Below, one piece after another: positions 11,347 to 22,862 of a DNA stretch of 64,000 bases. The notes beneath the pieces were generated by a model. The model did not search any database and was not told the DNA's origin. It worked only from the letters and a program-made list of their open reading frames with translations. Source of the DNA: Trichuris trichiura (lineage: Eukaryota > Nematoda > Enoplea > Trichinellida > Trichuridae); the NCBI GenBank assembly GCA_037903355.1, contig JBAJFE010000046.1, positions 62,001 through 126,000 of the forward strand, written 5' to 3'. Each line of letters starts with the position of its first letter. The stretch's first letter is position 1. The position numbers were made by a program, and so were the translations under genes.

Positions 11347-13587
11347 CTATTTCATCAACGTAAACGCTACGGCAGTCCTACGCTCGTTCATTCTTGCAAA
11401 GTACTGTTGCAAACCGCTACGCTCAATAACATTTTCCAGAGTAACATCTGTGAAGTCAAGCGTCGGATGGTCCTATAAAACACGGAAAGCTTTACAACTG
11501 CCTCTTGCCATCAAGCTACCTTGGAGAACCAATAAAAAAGTGCAGTGATAGCGTTTTTAGCCATCTGCACTGTGAAACCTGTTTGGCTCTGTATTCCACT
11601 TACACATGTTGCTTTCAGAAAAGAATAGCAAATAAATTAGAAAATGTATAAAACATGTATGTGCGTCTGCATAAAGTAACACAGTGGAACGATTAGTTCT
11701 GCCATGTAATGAGAGCTGTGATAGTTCTACTCAACAAAGGACTTAAATTCAAAGAGTACATAGCTTTTACAGCTTTTATTTGACTTCCTTTTTCTTTTTC
11801 ATTCGCTTAAGCCAAACAAAATGTAGGGAAACAAACAGCAGACGCCGTGACAGCCTATTTCTTATCTTTCAAATATTCAAAGAAAATAAACTTCCTTTCG
11901 AAGCGGAAAAACTGGAATTGAATAAGATTAAATATAGCATCCAACACTTTCATGTTAAATGTTCCAACAAGCTTAATTTTAAATTCCCCTCAATAAGTGC
12001 AAACTTGCATTCCACATAATTAATTTTATGCTTAAAGTAATAAACCAGACACTTCATGAAAGGTGCACACATTTTTCAGATGTGCTATTCCTGCCTGCTA
12101 AAGAGAAAGCCACTGAGAAGTACAAGTAGCCCGTCTTTGCTGACATTTCACGTTCAGTTAATTCTCTTGTCAAAATAAATAAAAGGCGTCTCAGCGACTT
12201 AACGTGCCAAGGATTCTGGAGAAGATATAAATGGCCCTAAAGCAAGACAAACTGAAAGAAAACTTTTGCTTTAAAACTATCTCAAAAATGCTACGATATG
12301 TACAGACATACCACAAAAAACCTGCACAATAGAACCTAACAAACCGATTGGGAAAGCTCAACTGAGGAGCACTAATTAATTACGCAAAATGAAGGAGCAT
12401 AACTTAAACGCGCGAAAAGACTGTACCTTGTGGGTTTTTCGCAACACGCGATACTCCTCCAGCATACGCTTCATATTGTTCCCACCAAGAGGTTTGTACA
12501 AGTCCAGATCTTAACCAAACAAATAATAAACGAGAAAGGAAAGAAGAGATAAATGACGGATAAACATACCGACGGAATCAAGTCTACCTAGTGTAGACAT
12601 TGAAGAAATATCGTCGTGAGCTTTGTTAAACGTTGAAGTTCCATACTTCACCGTTTCTGCTATATCATCGTCGTCCGATGAGAAAGTGTTTTCATTTACT
12701 TTAGATTTGCAACTCATTATCATCCTGAAAACTGATACATCTTTAAACGGGCATACTCCATGCAAAACTAGTGTGCTACAAACGAGCGCGAGTTAAAGCT
12801 CTTCGACGTAACAGCTGCTTTTTGGTTTCACTTATTGCAACTTGGCGACCATTCCGACGGACTGACGACGACAAGGAACCCTCCAACGCTCGCGTTAGAA
12901 GTTGCTGAAACGTAAGCACCGATTTCGCACAGCAAATACAAGAAGACATACTCTCCGACGAACAAGAAGGATCCTTAACAACTTCGAAAAATGATTTCGG
13001 ATCCAATATTCATATCGCAAGCGAGAAAAAATCATTAGTGAAAGCAACTTTGGCCTCAACTGTTGATGGAAGTACCCGGCTAAAAGAGAGAGAGAGAGAG
13101 AGATGACTGAAAAATCGTTACACAACTGACGTTTACTTTTCAGTTTTCGATAAAACTGAACTACAGGACTACCGAAAAAGAAGTTTTTTCTTCCTCCAAG
13201 AACATCTAAAGCCAATTTTTCCTTTTCCTCTTCATTGAAACAGTCGGGCAACAGGCCCTAAATACTAGTATTGACTTCGGGCGCTGAAATCGCTAACTAA
13301 AAAACTAGCTTACCTTTAGCCGTTTCTTATCCACTTCATCTAAGCAGTTCCAGGTATTAGCATTTAAGACGCCAAAGAATACAGATGGCTAAAAAAACTG
13401 TTCAGGACAATTACTTTCCCTTCAAAAAGAGCAACTCACGTTAGACACAAATTCCATGGGCAAACAAAGTTCAATACTGTTAAATGTGAATGGGTAAAAC
13501 TGAGCACTGCTGCATGCTGATGTTGCTCCAAAAGTACAGCTGGGCAAATCCGACTTTCCTTCCAACATCGAGGAATCTATCATCTTA
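11347..13587 (-). CDS. NFRKB: NFRKB-like (INO80 complex) DEUBAD protein, short form
   Basis: NFRKB is a metazoan subunit of the INO80 chromatin remodeller; its N-terminal DEUBAD domain binds and inhibits UCH37/UCHL5. Exons on the minus strand: 13587-13440, 13388-13314, 13257-13137, 13079-12952, 12904-12780, 12724-12570, 12509-12427, 11472-11347. From the ATG at 13583-13581 they give 318 codons with all phases matching. The DEUBAD part shows VFFGVLNANTWNCL, KGLLPDCFNEEEKEKLALD, KNFFFGSPVVQFYRKL, GYFH. Then come a basic region, an acidic SSDDDD patch, MKRMLEEYRVLRKTHK and DHPTLDFTDVTLENVI, matching the KIMLKKH...DHPDL...LNDIM block of the human protein. Human NFRKB is about 1,300 residues; here the frame stops at TAG 11349-11347, so the winged-helix and long C-terminal part are missing unless another splice form exists. 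The first exon may be preceded by a non-coding one. Confidence 0.78.
13085..13103. repeat. GA dinucleotide microsatellite
   Basis: About nine AG units within an intron of the NFRKB-like gene, close to its acceptor site. Confidence 0.85.
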
Positions 13588-16122
13588 CTGAAACAAAAAA
13601 TAATGAACAATGAGCAAAAAACAAAACAACAATCGCTTGTATAAACCGAAAACAGCTTTTAAATAACACTAGTGTGCCCGTAAACTAGTAGCTGACAAAA
13701 CTACTTTGAAGAAGTTTCGAAAAATAAGTACAGTAAACAAGCAGGTTCAGTTCGTTCACATAGCTTTTGCTTTACGATATTTGAAACAGATGAGAAGCTT
13801 CAAGGGAAACAATTTGGCAAACCCTACTACGCTAAGATAACGGTGCTGAACCGACTGTTTATTTTAGAATTGAGATTATGCTATAGAGTACTGTCCGTTC
13901 GATGGAATTGTAGCGCTTTGCGCTTTGTGTATTCCCGCAGTCTACTAAAACTAAAATTGCAAATTAAACAGTCTGAAAAAAAGAATAGTATTCCTGGTGG
14001 CACATCCAGTTATTTCACAAAGCTGGCTTGCGTGTGCAATGCCCCAACGTGCCGATGACGAAATTATGTACTTTCGAAAGTTACAGTTCTCGCTGGTTGA
14101 AATAACAGATAATGACCACTAACAAAACGATCATCAAGAACAGTGGGTGTCACAAGTGACGCAGTCTTGACTGACGTACCTTTATTCTTCCTATGGAAGG
14201 TTGTGAAGCAGAGGATATTAAACGTCATTCACTCACTGGGAAGCACTCGTGTTTGACGCAGTGTACGTGTAAGTCTTTGTAATCTGCAAAATAGAAAGCT
14301 GAAAGGAAAACAAAATTTTCTCGTTTACAACCGCTTTGTTAAGTCAAGAATGTAGGAGAAGTTTCACTAAACTGGACTGCACTTAACTAACAGCTACTTA
14401 AATGCTGTTTTGTTCTTTTTTACATGGTTAATACTGGTTTGGGTTTCAGTGTCTGAAGTTGGCCAGAAAATCTACCTATGAGCACTATACTCGTTTACTT
14501 CAAACACCTGCAAAAAACGGAATCCTTTCTACTTGTAAAACAGCTGTTCGAAGTGAACTTTAGAAGCGTCAGTTTCTGTGGTGTACATAGCAAAAAGACT
14601 GGTCATACTAGCGCCCATCATGAAACCTGTTTCGACAATGTGTGGCTTCGCTAATCATCTGCACTAAGTGCGTTTCATAATTCCGTTCCATGATAGTCAT
14701 GTTTTCATCATTTAAGTCTACAGCAGTAGCGATGCGACCGAAACACTAAGATCCAGCACAGTCAGAGTGCTTTAACTTATCCTGTATGGCAACTTACTGA
14801 GCAAAATGACTGCCTACCGTGAAGTTCCCATTTCGTCGGTGCTCCGATGATTACTACCTGTTTATCACAGGATTAAGTGCACGCGAAAAGATTTGAAGCA
14901 TCTATGAGCTATATACGCTAGCTTGATGGCAACATATGAGAAGCACAAACGCTTTGCGTGGAAGCGCGATGCTTTGGCAACTTCGGCGAAAGCAAAAGTT
15001 TTCGCAGTTTGTCTCTGATAAAAGAGTGGACGTGGCGGCGGTATTGCGTATCACTGCAAATTAAGTGATACCGCGTTTTGTTAGTGCATAAACGCATTGC
15101 TAACGCTTTTGCTTGTACCTAAACTGTTTTGAACAGCGGACTGTCGCCTTTACAAAAGCAATTTTGTCGGCGACTAAACAGTACTTGTAGAAAATAACCG
15201 AACTTTTGAAATCTGCAAATGTGTTAAAGCACTCACGTGGGCCTTTGTAATGGAAAAGGAACCAGATTAGCGAAGTCTTATGCTTGAAATTGCCTGAAAA
15301 TAGAATAGTGCTGAAGACAAAATTTATTCAACTAGATACCCATTATTTGAAAGGAAGCAAACAAGAAAGGCACAATTCCTTTATTTTCATTCATTCAATT
15401 CATTGCAAAGAAACTCATAAGCGATGAACAAAAGATTGGAAAAAGGTGCGCAAGCACGTTGCAGTTTCAGGCATGTACGTACCTGCAACTGACTTTCGGA
15501 TTGCCCCGTCAAGCTGAGGTGGAAACTAGATAAGCCCTTAAAGTTTTCTATGATAGATGTAGTTCTATGTTGTCTCGTTGTAATAATTAAGTGCACTTTT
15601 AGGCTGCCAGAGCGATTGTAGTTTGACAGACGCTGCAAACTGTAGCGGCTGAAGCCATAATTAAAAGGCACAAGATCGGTGTGGCAAGAATTATGATGTC
15701 TGAACAGATTCTCACTTTCTACGGCAATTCAGGCTGCAATCTCTCAACGGTGAAACTTCAGTGCTGTTGCTTTGTCTGTCGATACACCAGCGTGTTGTTT
15801 TGCAAGGTCAACAATTGCTTGTTTTTTCAGAAGCTTCTACTTTTATCAGCTTTTTAGCATCAGCTGGCTTTAAAAGTTGCATTTCCGTCTACCGCTGACT
15901 CACTTTTCACTAGGTCATCTAACGGAAAACCGGTTAATTGATGAGCTCGTAAAGAAAAGCGAACACGCGTTTTCCACTTCATCACATTCGCATTGGTTTA
16001 GCTATTTGCAAAGCGAATTTTTTAAATTTATGATGAAGAACGAAATCGACCAATACTTCTGGATCACCTGCTGATCTGACATTCTCCAAGTAAATGGCGT
16101 TATTTCCTTAAATGCAGCAATA
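13588..16122. other. Intergenic, no gene recognised
   Basis: 2.5 kb between divergently transcribed genes (NFRKB-like on the left, GH31 on the right). It probably holds both promoters. The longest open frame (15387-15671, minus, 94 codons) shows no family resemblance. Confidence 0.5.
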
Positions 16123-19045
16123 ATGCTGCAGTGCTTATCATCGTCTAAACCAGGGATCGAAAGCAAGCGAATCGTCAACGTAGCACTTTTCGGAATGTTG
16201 TTGTTCCTTGTTATTGTTCTAATAGTGCTTGGTGTTTCTATCGGACCAGAAAGTGCACAGCCTGAGCATCCTATAATAATCACTGATTGCGCACCTGATA
16301 ATGATAACATAGACGCATTCAGCTGCCAACAGAGGCAGTGCGCTTGGTTGTCCGAAGCTCCTGACGGTGCTCCAAAGTGTCAAATTCCGCAGGATCACAA
16401 AGGTTATTCAGTTGAAGCCAAGTTGACTGCCACCACTGGAACGTTGAAGTACGAAGGGGCGCCCTTTTATGGACCAGTTGTTTCACCGATTGCTTATGAC
16501 ATACACCCGGTTGAGGCTAACATTTTCAGATTCACTATTTCTGACGCCGAACACCAGAGGTCGTTACTGGTTTGAAGTGCATACGTAAATACCTATGATT
16601 TTTAGATATCGAGTTCCGGATTTCTTGGTCCCTGTGTCGGTCACTTCCAGGGAGGATGTTACAGAAACTAACTGTTGCAGAATACAACTATGTACGAGCC
16701 CATTTGGTGTTCGCATTTGGCGTAAGTCGACCAATAAAACCATGTTTGATTCTTGCCACACCTCTGATCTGTATGTTTCCGACCAGTTCTTACAAACGTC
16801 CACTCGGTTGCCATCTTCTTATATTTATGGGTTCGGTGAGCATACTGCCCATAATTTTAAGCGAGATATTAACTGGCGACGGTGGCCTATGTGGGCACGC
16901 GACGAGGCGTTATACAACCACAGTTACAATTTGTACGGCGTTCAACCCTTCTATCTGTGTGTGGAAGATGAGTTTGGTAACAGTCATGGCGTCTTACTGA
17001 TGAACAGTAATGCTATGGAAGTATGGCTTCAGCCGACGCCTGCAATTACTTGGAGAACGTTGGGAGGTATTTTGGATTTCTTCATCTTTGCTGGCCCTAC
17101 TCCTCAGGCAGTAGCAGAGCAGCTCACTTCCATCATTGGTCGACCAGCTTTACCTCCATACTGGTCTCTTGGTTTTCATCTGAGCCGCTGGGGTTATGAC
17201 GGTACCAAGCAAATGGAGGAACTTGTAGACCGTATGGAGCAAAATCGAGTACCTTTGGACGTTCAGTGGGGAGACATAGACATCATGAAACACAAATATT
17301 CTTTCACGTACGATTCTTGTTCCTCTTATTGGACTGATTTACCTGACATGGTCAAACGGTTAAAAGAGAAAGGAATTCACTTTGTGCCAATCGTTGATCC
17401 ATGCATTAGAAATATCAGCGCTTTCGAGAACCATCGCACTTCGAATGGCCTCTGCGAGAGAATACCGTACGATCCGTACGTTGACGGACTAGATAAAGAC
17501 ATATTCGTGAAAGAAAAGCCAGATTCAAGTCAACCTTTCCTAGGGATAGCTTGGCCAGGTCAGTGTTTCTATCCTGACTTTACTCACCCCAATGCAACAG
17601 CCTATTGGTACGACCAGATTATGAAATATAGTCAGGTATATTCTGCAAACAAATTTATTCTCTTGCTCAGTAACATTATTTTCTAGGATATCAAATTTGA
17701 CGGACTGTGGATTGCCATGAATGAACCTTCACATTTCAATCATGCTGACAACTATACCAGTTCAGAGGCAGCGAAGTGTGCTAATGACACTTGGAATTAT
17801 CCGAAGTACATACCAAAAGTGGCTGATTACGAAACTGTTGGTCTTTTTGGCAAAACCATGTGCATGGAAGCACAGTTCAGTGGCGGATCGAACTACAATT
17901 TTCATAGCCTTTATGGGCATTCAATGAGCAAGTTGACCTATGAAGTGATGAAACAGCTTAATCCTAAGCGTCGACCATTTATCGTTACCAGATCGAACTT
18001 CGTGGGCACTGGTAGCTACGCCTTTCATTGGTTGGGAGACAACGAGGCCACTTGGGAGCAGTTGAAATGGTCAATAGTTGGCATAATGGAATATAATATG
18101 TTTGGCATTCCAATGGTTGGAGCAGATATATGTGGTTTCGCTGGTAATACCACAGAAGCGCTTTGCCGTCGATGGACTCAACTGGGCGCTTTCTATCCGC
18201 TTAGTAGGAGTCACAACAGCGCTAACGCTGTACCACAAGAACCTGTTGCGTTTGGTGAGGACTTTGCTCGTATGGCCAGCGAAATTATTCGGGAACGATA
18301 TCGCCTGCTGCCTTATCTATACACGCTTTTCTACTGGAGCCACATCAATGGAACTCCAGTAATCAGACCGCTTTTAATGGAATTCCCTGCGGACGCGAAC
18401 ACTTGGAATTTGGATGACCAGTTCCTTTGGGGCAGCTGCATAATGGTAAGCCCCGTTATAGAAGAAGGTGCTATTTCCAGAGACGTTTACTATCCTAAAG
18501 CAAGATGGTTCAGTTATTTCAATCGCACTGAACATATTAATTTGTCCGGCAAGCGTTCATTAGTAACGTGCGACCAGAATACTATATTGCTAGATATTCG
18601 TGGCGGTTGTATCGTTCCCATGCAAACGCCAGCTCTTTCTACTGCCCGAAGTAGAGAAAACCCTATGCAACTACTGGTTGCGCTTAGCGAAAGCATGGCA
18701 GCTGCCGGTAGCTTATTCTTAGACGATGGTCAAACAGATCTGCTGTCTGACAGCGCATATTCATTGTTCACCGTGAACTTGACGAGCAGTGAACAAAATG
18801 AATGCGTACGTTTTTCTTTACGTGCAGCCGCTTTGCATAATTCATTCAATCGGAGCTGCTTTTTTGATCAAATAATTGTAATGGGCCTCCCGGATCGACC
18901 CGCTAATGTTCTTTTATCAGGTGCGGCGGTCAGGAACATGTACGATCCCTCCAGTAAGGTTATGGTTATTGATAATTTGGACGTGCGGTGCAACAAGTTG
19001 GCCGACTCTCAAATAGAATGGCGCGTGTGTTCCGGAGCGCGATGA
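16123..19045 (+). CDS. Trefoil-GH31 alpha-glucosidase-like membrane protein lacking the catalytic nucleophile
   Basis: Exons 16123-16559, 16606-17635, 17687-19045; 941 codons in frame, introns of 46 and 51 bp. Residues 17-40 are one hydrophobic segment after a short basic N-terminus, so a type II membrane protein. A P-type trefoil-like Cys cluster follows (about 56-88), then the GH31 fold as in acid alpha-glucosidase and sucrase-isomaltase: GFGEHT, LGFHLSRWGY, DVQWGDID, AWPGQCFYPDF, acid/base Asp607 in HWLGDN, and SRSHN. The family nucleophile motif is WIDMNE. Here it reads WIAMNE, with Ala499 (codon GCC, one base from GAC). The rest of the pocket looks intact. Either it is a pseudoenzyme (binding or scaffolding role) or the base is a sequencing or allelic change. 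Confidence 0.92.
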
Positions 19046-19648
19046 AAATTGTTGTCATCTACACGGAGCGCATGCGAAAAAGAGAGCACCCTTCACCAAC
19101 TGATTAAAACATTAACTCGACCATTTTTCTCTGTTTTCTATGCACGCAGTCAAAGCGAGCGCGGATATTTTAAGCGTAACTTTGTCCGAAAGGACAGAAA
19201 CTTTGGTCTGAAAAGTGAACACGTAAAAAGCATCCAACATTCCACGATTGTAAATGAGGGTAGAACTAGTCAATTAAGTCCACTTTTTATTATTCTCACG
19301 CTGCCATGAGAACAGACAATGACTGGATAAGTGCACATGCGTCTCATGGAAACGCGCCTTTCTCATGAGCTCTCTTTAAACTCACGGTTAATCGAAGCAT
19401 TAAATTTATTTCTGCGAAGCAGTAACAATTCGCATATAGTACCACTAGATAAAATTATTTCCATGCGTGGGCCCAAAACTAGTAATTTACGAAAGCAGTG
19501 CGAGTTGCAATCGATTTGACAGCTGCATCCTGTTTGCCCGGTTTGACTTCAGGGTTGCCTGAAAGTGAGAACTATAGGGTTCGTTTAACGTAGAGTTTTG
19601 ACTGCTTCTGATGATTTGAGTTAGCTTTGCTGCAGTGAATTTGTAAAT
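19046..19648. other. Intergenic, nothing recognised
   Basis: 600 bp after the GH31 stop. It must contain that gene's 3' UTR and any promoter of the next exon. A short open frame (19049-19309) continues the GH31 strand but has no family resemblance. Confidence 0.45.
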
Positions 19649-19934
19649 ATGCCACAGAGAAGCTCAAGAAAATTTAGTTGTGATGTTTCTCACGAAGCAG
19701 AGCAGGATAAAGAGGCAGCAGTGGTTACTTCAGGAAAAATATCTTGGCATAGAACAAATTCAATGAGCGAAGATAAAGCAGTTTCAGAAAAGAAAAAATC
19801 GGCTGCATTTCCCGATGAGGGACTGAAGTCACTGGCAGCACGAAAAATTTCAAAGGCCAAGTTGCTTAAATGGCGCCCCGGTTATCATGCACTGGAACTT
19901 GTTAAACACAGACAGCAGCTGAATGAGGAAGAAG
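19649..19934 (+). CDS. Candidate N-terminal exon of a centromeric histone H3 (CENP-A-like)
   Basis: An open frame starts at ATG 19649 with a Ser/Lys-rich tail of about 70 residues and then KWRPGYHALELVKHRQQ (residues 74-90). This matches the H3/CENP-A entry to the alpha-N helix (family form R-PG-AL-EIR-Y-Q). A donor GTATTG follows at 19935, just where H3-variant genes would continue to the histone fold. I could not find the exon with the histone fold up to the next gene at 22863, so the gene may have a long intron, be truncated, or the match may be chance. Tail length and the divergence from canonical H3 favour CENP-A over H3. Confidence 0.42.
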
Positions 19935-20310
19935 GTATTGTTTACGTTCTGTTCCACTTTAAAGGAGTAATTTAAATGACGTACCTTTAATATTAGTCCA
20001 CTCGCGTCACTAAGCATTAGTAAGTACGTGCCCTTTATAATGTTTAAAATGTAACGCAAGCGCATTAGCCAATGACAAATAGCTAGTCTGCATTGTGACA
20101 ACTTGCTCATGCGATTTATGATTGAAATTGGTCAAATCTAGCTTATTTGCTACCCGTTATGGTTTCCTCATTCTCCTTTGATCTCAGAGAATATAACAAT
20201 GCATATTCACCAACAGTTATGCAAAATCCTCATTTTATTTAGTGTTTTCTTTTGCTATACGCATAAGCTTGCTGCAACATGGAGATTAAAATGTCACTTT
20301 TCGTTTTTTG

Positions 20311-20340
20311 TTTATTATTATTATTATTATTACTATTATT
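20311..20340. repeat. TTA trinucleotide microsatellite
   Basis: Nine to ten TTA/CTA units. A second ATT run (20667-20680) follows the nearby inverted repeat on its other side. Confidence 0.85.
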
Positions 20341-20377
20341 GAAAACGGGGTGTTTTGTAACGGGCTGTATTTTCATG

Positions 20378-20666
20378 GTTGTAAGGTCTTCTACGGCTTT
20401 TCCCGTTTTTCGTTGTGCTGTTATCTGTAATTAAACTAAAACAACTGCTCTACCAACGGATGGATGAGCCGTCCACCACCTCACTGACGACGGAACTAGA
20501 GCGTTCATCGAAAGTACTTTGAAAGCAACTTAAAAAGTTGAGTGTATTGATATCTGTACATTTTCTTAATAACGGCTCATCCATCCGTTGGTAGAGCAGT
20601 TGTTTTAGTTTAATTACAGATAACAGCACAACGAAAAACGGGAAAAGCCGTAGAAGACCTTACAAC
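20378..20666. repeat. Perfect 95-bp inverted repeat (MITE/foldback, family 1 relative)
   Basis: The arms 20378-20472 and 20572-20666 are exact reverse complements by eye, around a 99-bp spacer. The inner arm ends carry CTCATCCATCCGTTGGTAGAG, which is also the conserved core of the family-1 MITEs at 230, 21520 and 62140. No open frame. Perfect arms imply a recent insertion or homogenisation. Confidence 0.88.
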
Positions 20667-21514
20667 TATTATTATTATTTTGTCATATCAGCTTTAAGCA
20701 TTTGCTGTAAAAAGGTTTTTCTTTCGTTTTCAAGAAACGGAAAAACGTTGCTTTGGTGAAGTTCAAAGCGAAAATACACAGTAAGTAGTAGTGCGAAGTA
20801 GGGCGCAGAGGATTTCATTCCTGGTGCACTCAAGCTCAGGAGGGCCACTCGTCCAACTTGTGTGTACTGCTTCCTGTCGCTCCAACAGTTTTTAGATTAC
20901 TTTAACTTCAACGTAAGTCATTTCGCGCTTGAATACTCACCTTCTGATTTCTTTATAAGGCTTGCTGATCAATTCTTGTGCCTGTTGTTGTGGCAAGAAC
21001 CCATTCGCTGAGTGTTAAAATTTGAATAAAAAATGTTCCAGGACTAACCGTATACCATCTTCGGAGTCTTCGTTCTGGATAAGTTGATAAAAATGCTGAA
21101 CATGCGGAGCAGCTTGTCGTCCTGAGCGGTACCTAGTTCAAATTTGAACATTCAGCGAACTGGCTGATTCCGCAAAAAGAGCTGAAGGCTTAAGCAACAG
21201 ACGCAAAGTTGTACAAATCTAATGGAATCTTTTTGGCCAAATATTTTGAAATGGAATTATTTACAAGGGATAGTGTTGCATTTTCTTTAACGAGATCTCT
21301 TTTGTAATCTCCATAGACTAATTTTTCTTTTAGTTACAGACGACCACAACCGTTCGCGAGTCAGACTGTTTTACCAGGACAAGTACGAACCGTAACATGA
21401 AATGAGTTCGATTGATAGCACAATTCTTAAGTAAGAGCATCCCACGTGCATAAAAGCTCGATGCAGAGATACTCAGATTGCATGTCTAGCTGCAAGGTTT
21501 CACCATAAAAGTTC

Positions 21515-21640
21515 GAACGCAAGAAGTTTCATAGTTGATTTTGGGTTCAGGGCTTTGGTCTGTTTGGCGTATTTGTAAGTAAACTTCAAGATGCCCTACC
21601 AACGAATGAATAAGCAAACTAATGTTAAAAAATAATACGG
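21515..21640. repeat. MITE family 1, single-arm fragment
   Basis: Carries GTTTCATAGTTG, GTCTGTTTGGCGTATTTGTA, AAACTTCAAGATGCCCTACC and the reversed core CTACCAACGAATGAATAAGC, so it matches one arm plus the core of the copies at 230-430 and 62140-62400. The second arm is missing. Confidence 0.6.
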
Positions 21641-22862
21641 AACAATTTGCTGAAGCATGAAGCTTTGCATTGAAATAACTTGCCATATGATCATGTATCA
21701 TTTTTGGAGCTGCAAGAATGCACAAACAGAAACATGGACTTCCTTCGCAAACTGAGTAGTGTATAGCGTTGGCGTATGTTATTATGCTACATGATCTAGC
21801 CATTCGAATGCTATTTAGCAACATTCATTCTCAGCGTTTTGAAATTTTTCTAGTTGCAGTCTGGCCTCTTTAGTTAAAGGTTACGTTGAACACGTGGCTT
21901 TTTGGCGCTTCTTCAGATTCTTACTGTTGACAAGTCTAAAACGGTTACTAATAGCGGCTTTGACTTGTGAAAAAACCACGGTCACCCAACATGCATAATC
22001 GATGTCGTGGTTACGCCGTATTATACAGACGAAGAATGATTAAATGAAAACAGCTTATAAGCATTTGGCCTTTGCTATTCTCAGTAAAAACGGCATCACG
22101 ATTTGCTATATTGGTACGAAATAACTGAAAGTCAAGAACCACTGGCGCAATGGAAACGATTTCAAAGTTGAATTCGTAAACAGCAATAGCTTAGGTTTAT
22201 TTTTCACCGGAGATTAATTTATTTACGGCTAACACAGCGCATATTACGAGAAGTTTGCCGGCGAAGGATTCAAAAACCTATTTAAAAATAACAGTTACGT
22301 AAAAGTAACATTTCTTTGGAATAGCAAACGTGTCGCTTATCTGATTTACTTGATTTTGGTTTTACAGCCGTGCAGTTTAGTGAAGAACGCGGACTGACGA
22401 GAAAACTGACCAACTGAAGACGAAGAGAGAAGCTGTCTGAGTGCAGCCTCTTTTGTCTTTCTTAAAATAAACAGCGCGATTTTAACATTGTTGTGCATTG
22501 AACCCAATAATCAATTTGCCATAGAGCTGACAGAATCGCAACATGGAATACAAAGTTAACTTGCGCATCAAAGAAGGCAAGGCCTAGGATGGTATGGAAG
22601 GAATTGATCTAGACTTAAGTAGTTTTACGAAATCGAGTGGCTACATTAAGCAAAATAGAATTAAATGTTCCCAAAGCAGTGTTATTTGTGAGGCATGAAT
22701 TTAACCGAAGAATTGTAGTACCTTTGGCATCGCCACGTTACTGTATGTTAAAGTAAATACCATTAAAAATTATAATCTCGTTGTTGTTTGTTGTTTCTTT
22801 GCTGGTGGATATTGCTTTACAAGCTTTTAGCTCATTTCCCTTTTATAGATACATTCCTGGAA

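Larger units (their letters stand above)
19935..22862. other. Intergenic, repeat-bearing, no gene recognised
   Basis: Contains a TTA microsatellite, the perfect inverted repeat near 20.4-20.7 kb and a half MITE near 21.5 kb. I looked for a histone-fold exon on the plus strand and did not find one. Confidence 0.5.

Noticed and set aside
20572..20610. tRNA-like D-arm string (GTTGGTAGAGCA) in the inverted-repeat core
   Set aside because: No matching B box, acceptor stem or anticodon arm; the pairing seen is that of the 95-bp inverted repeat, not a cloverleaf.
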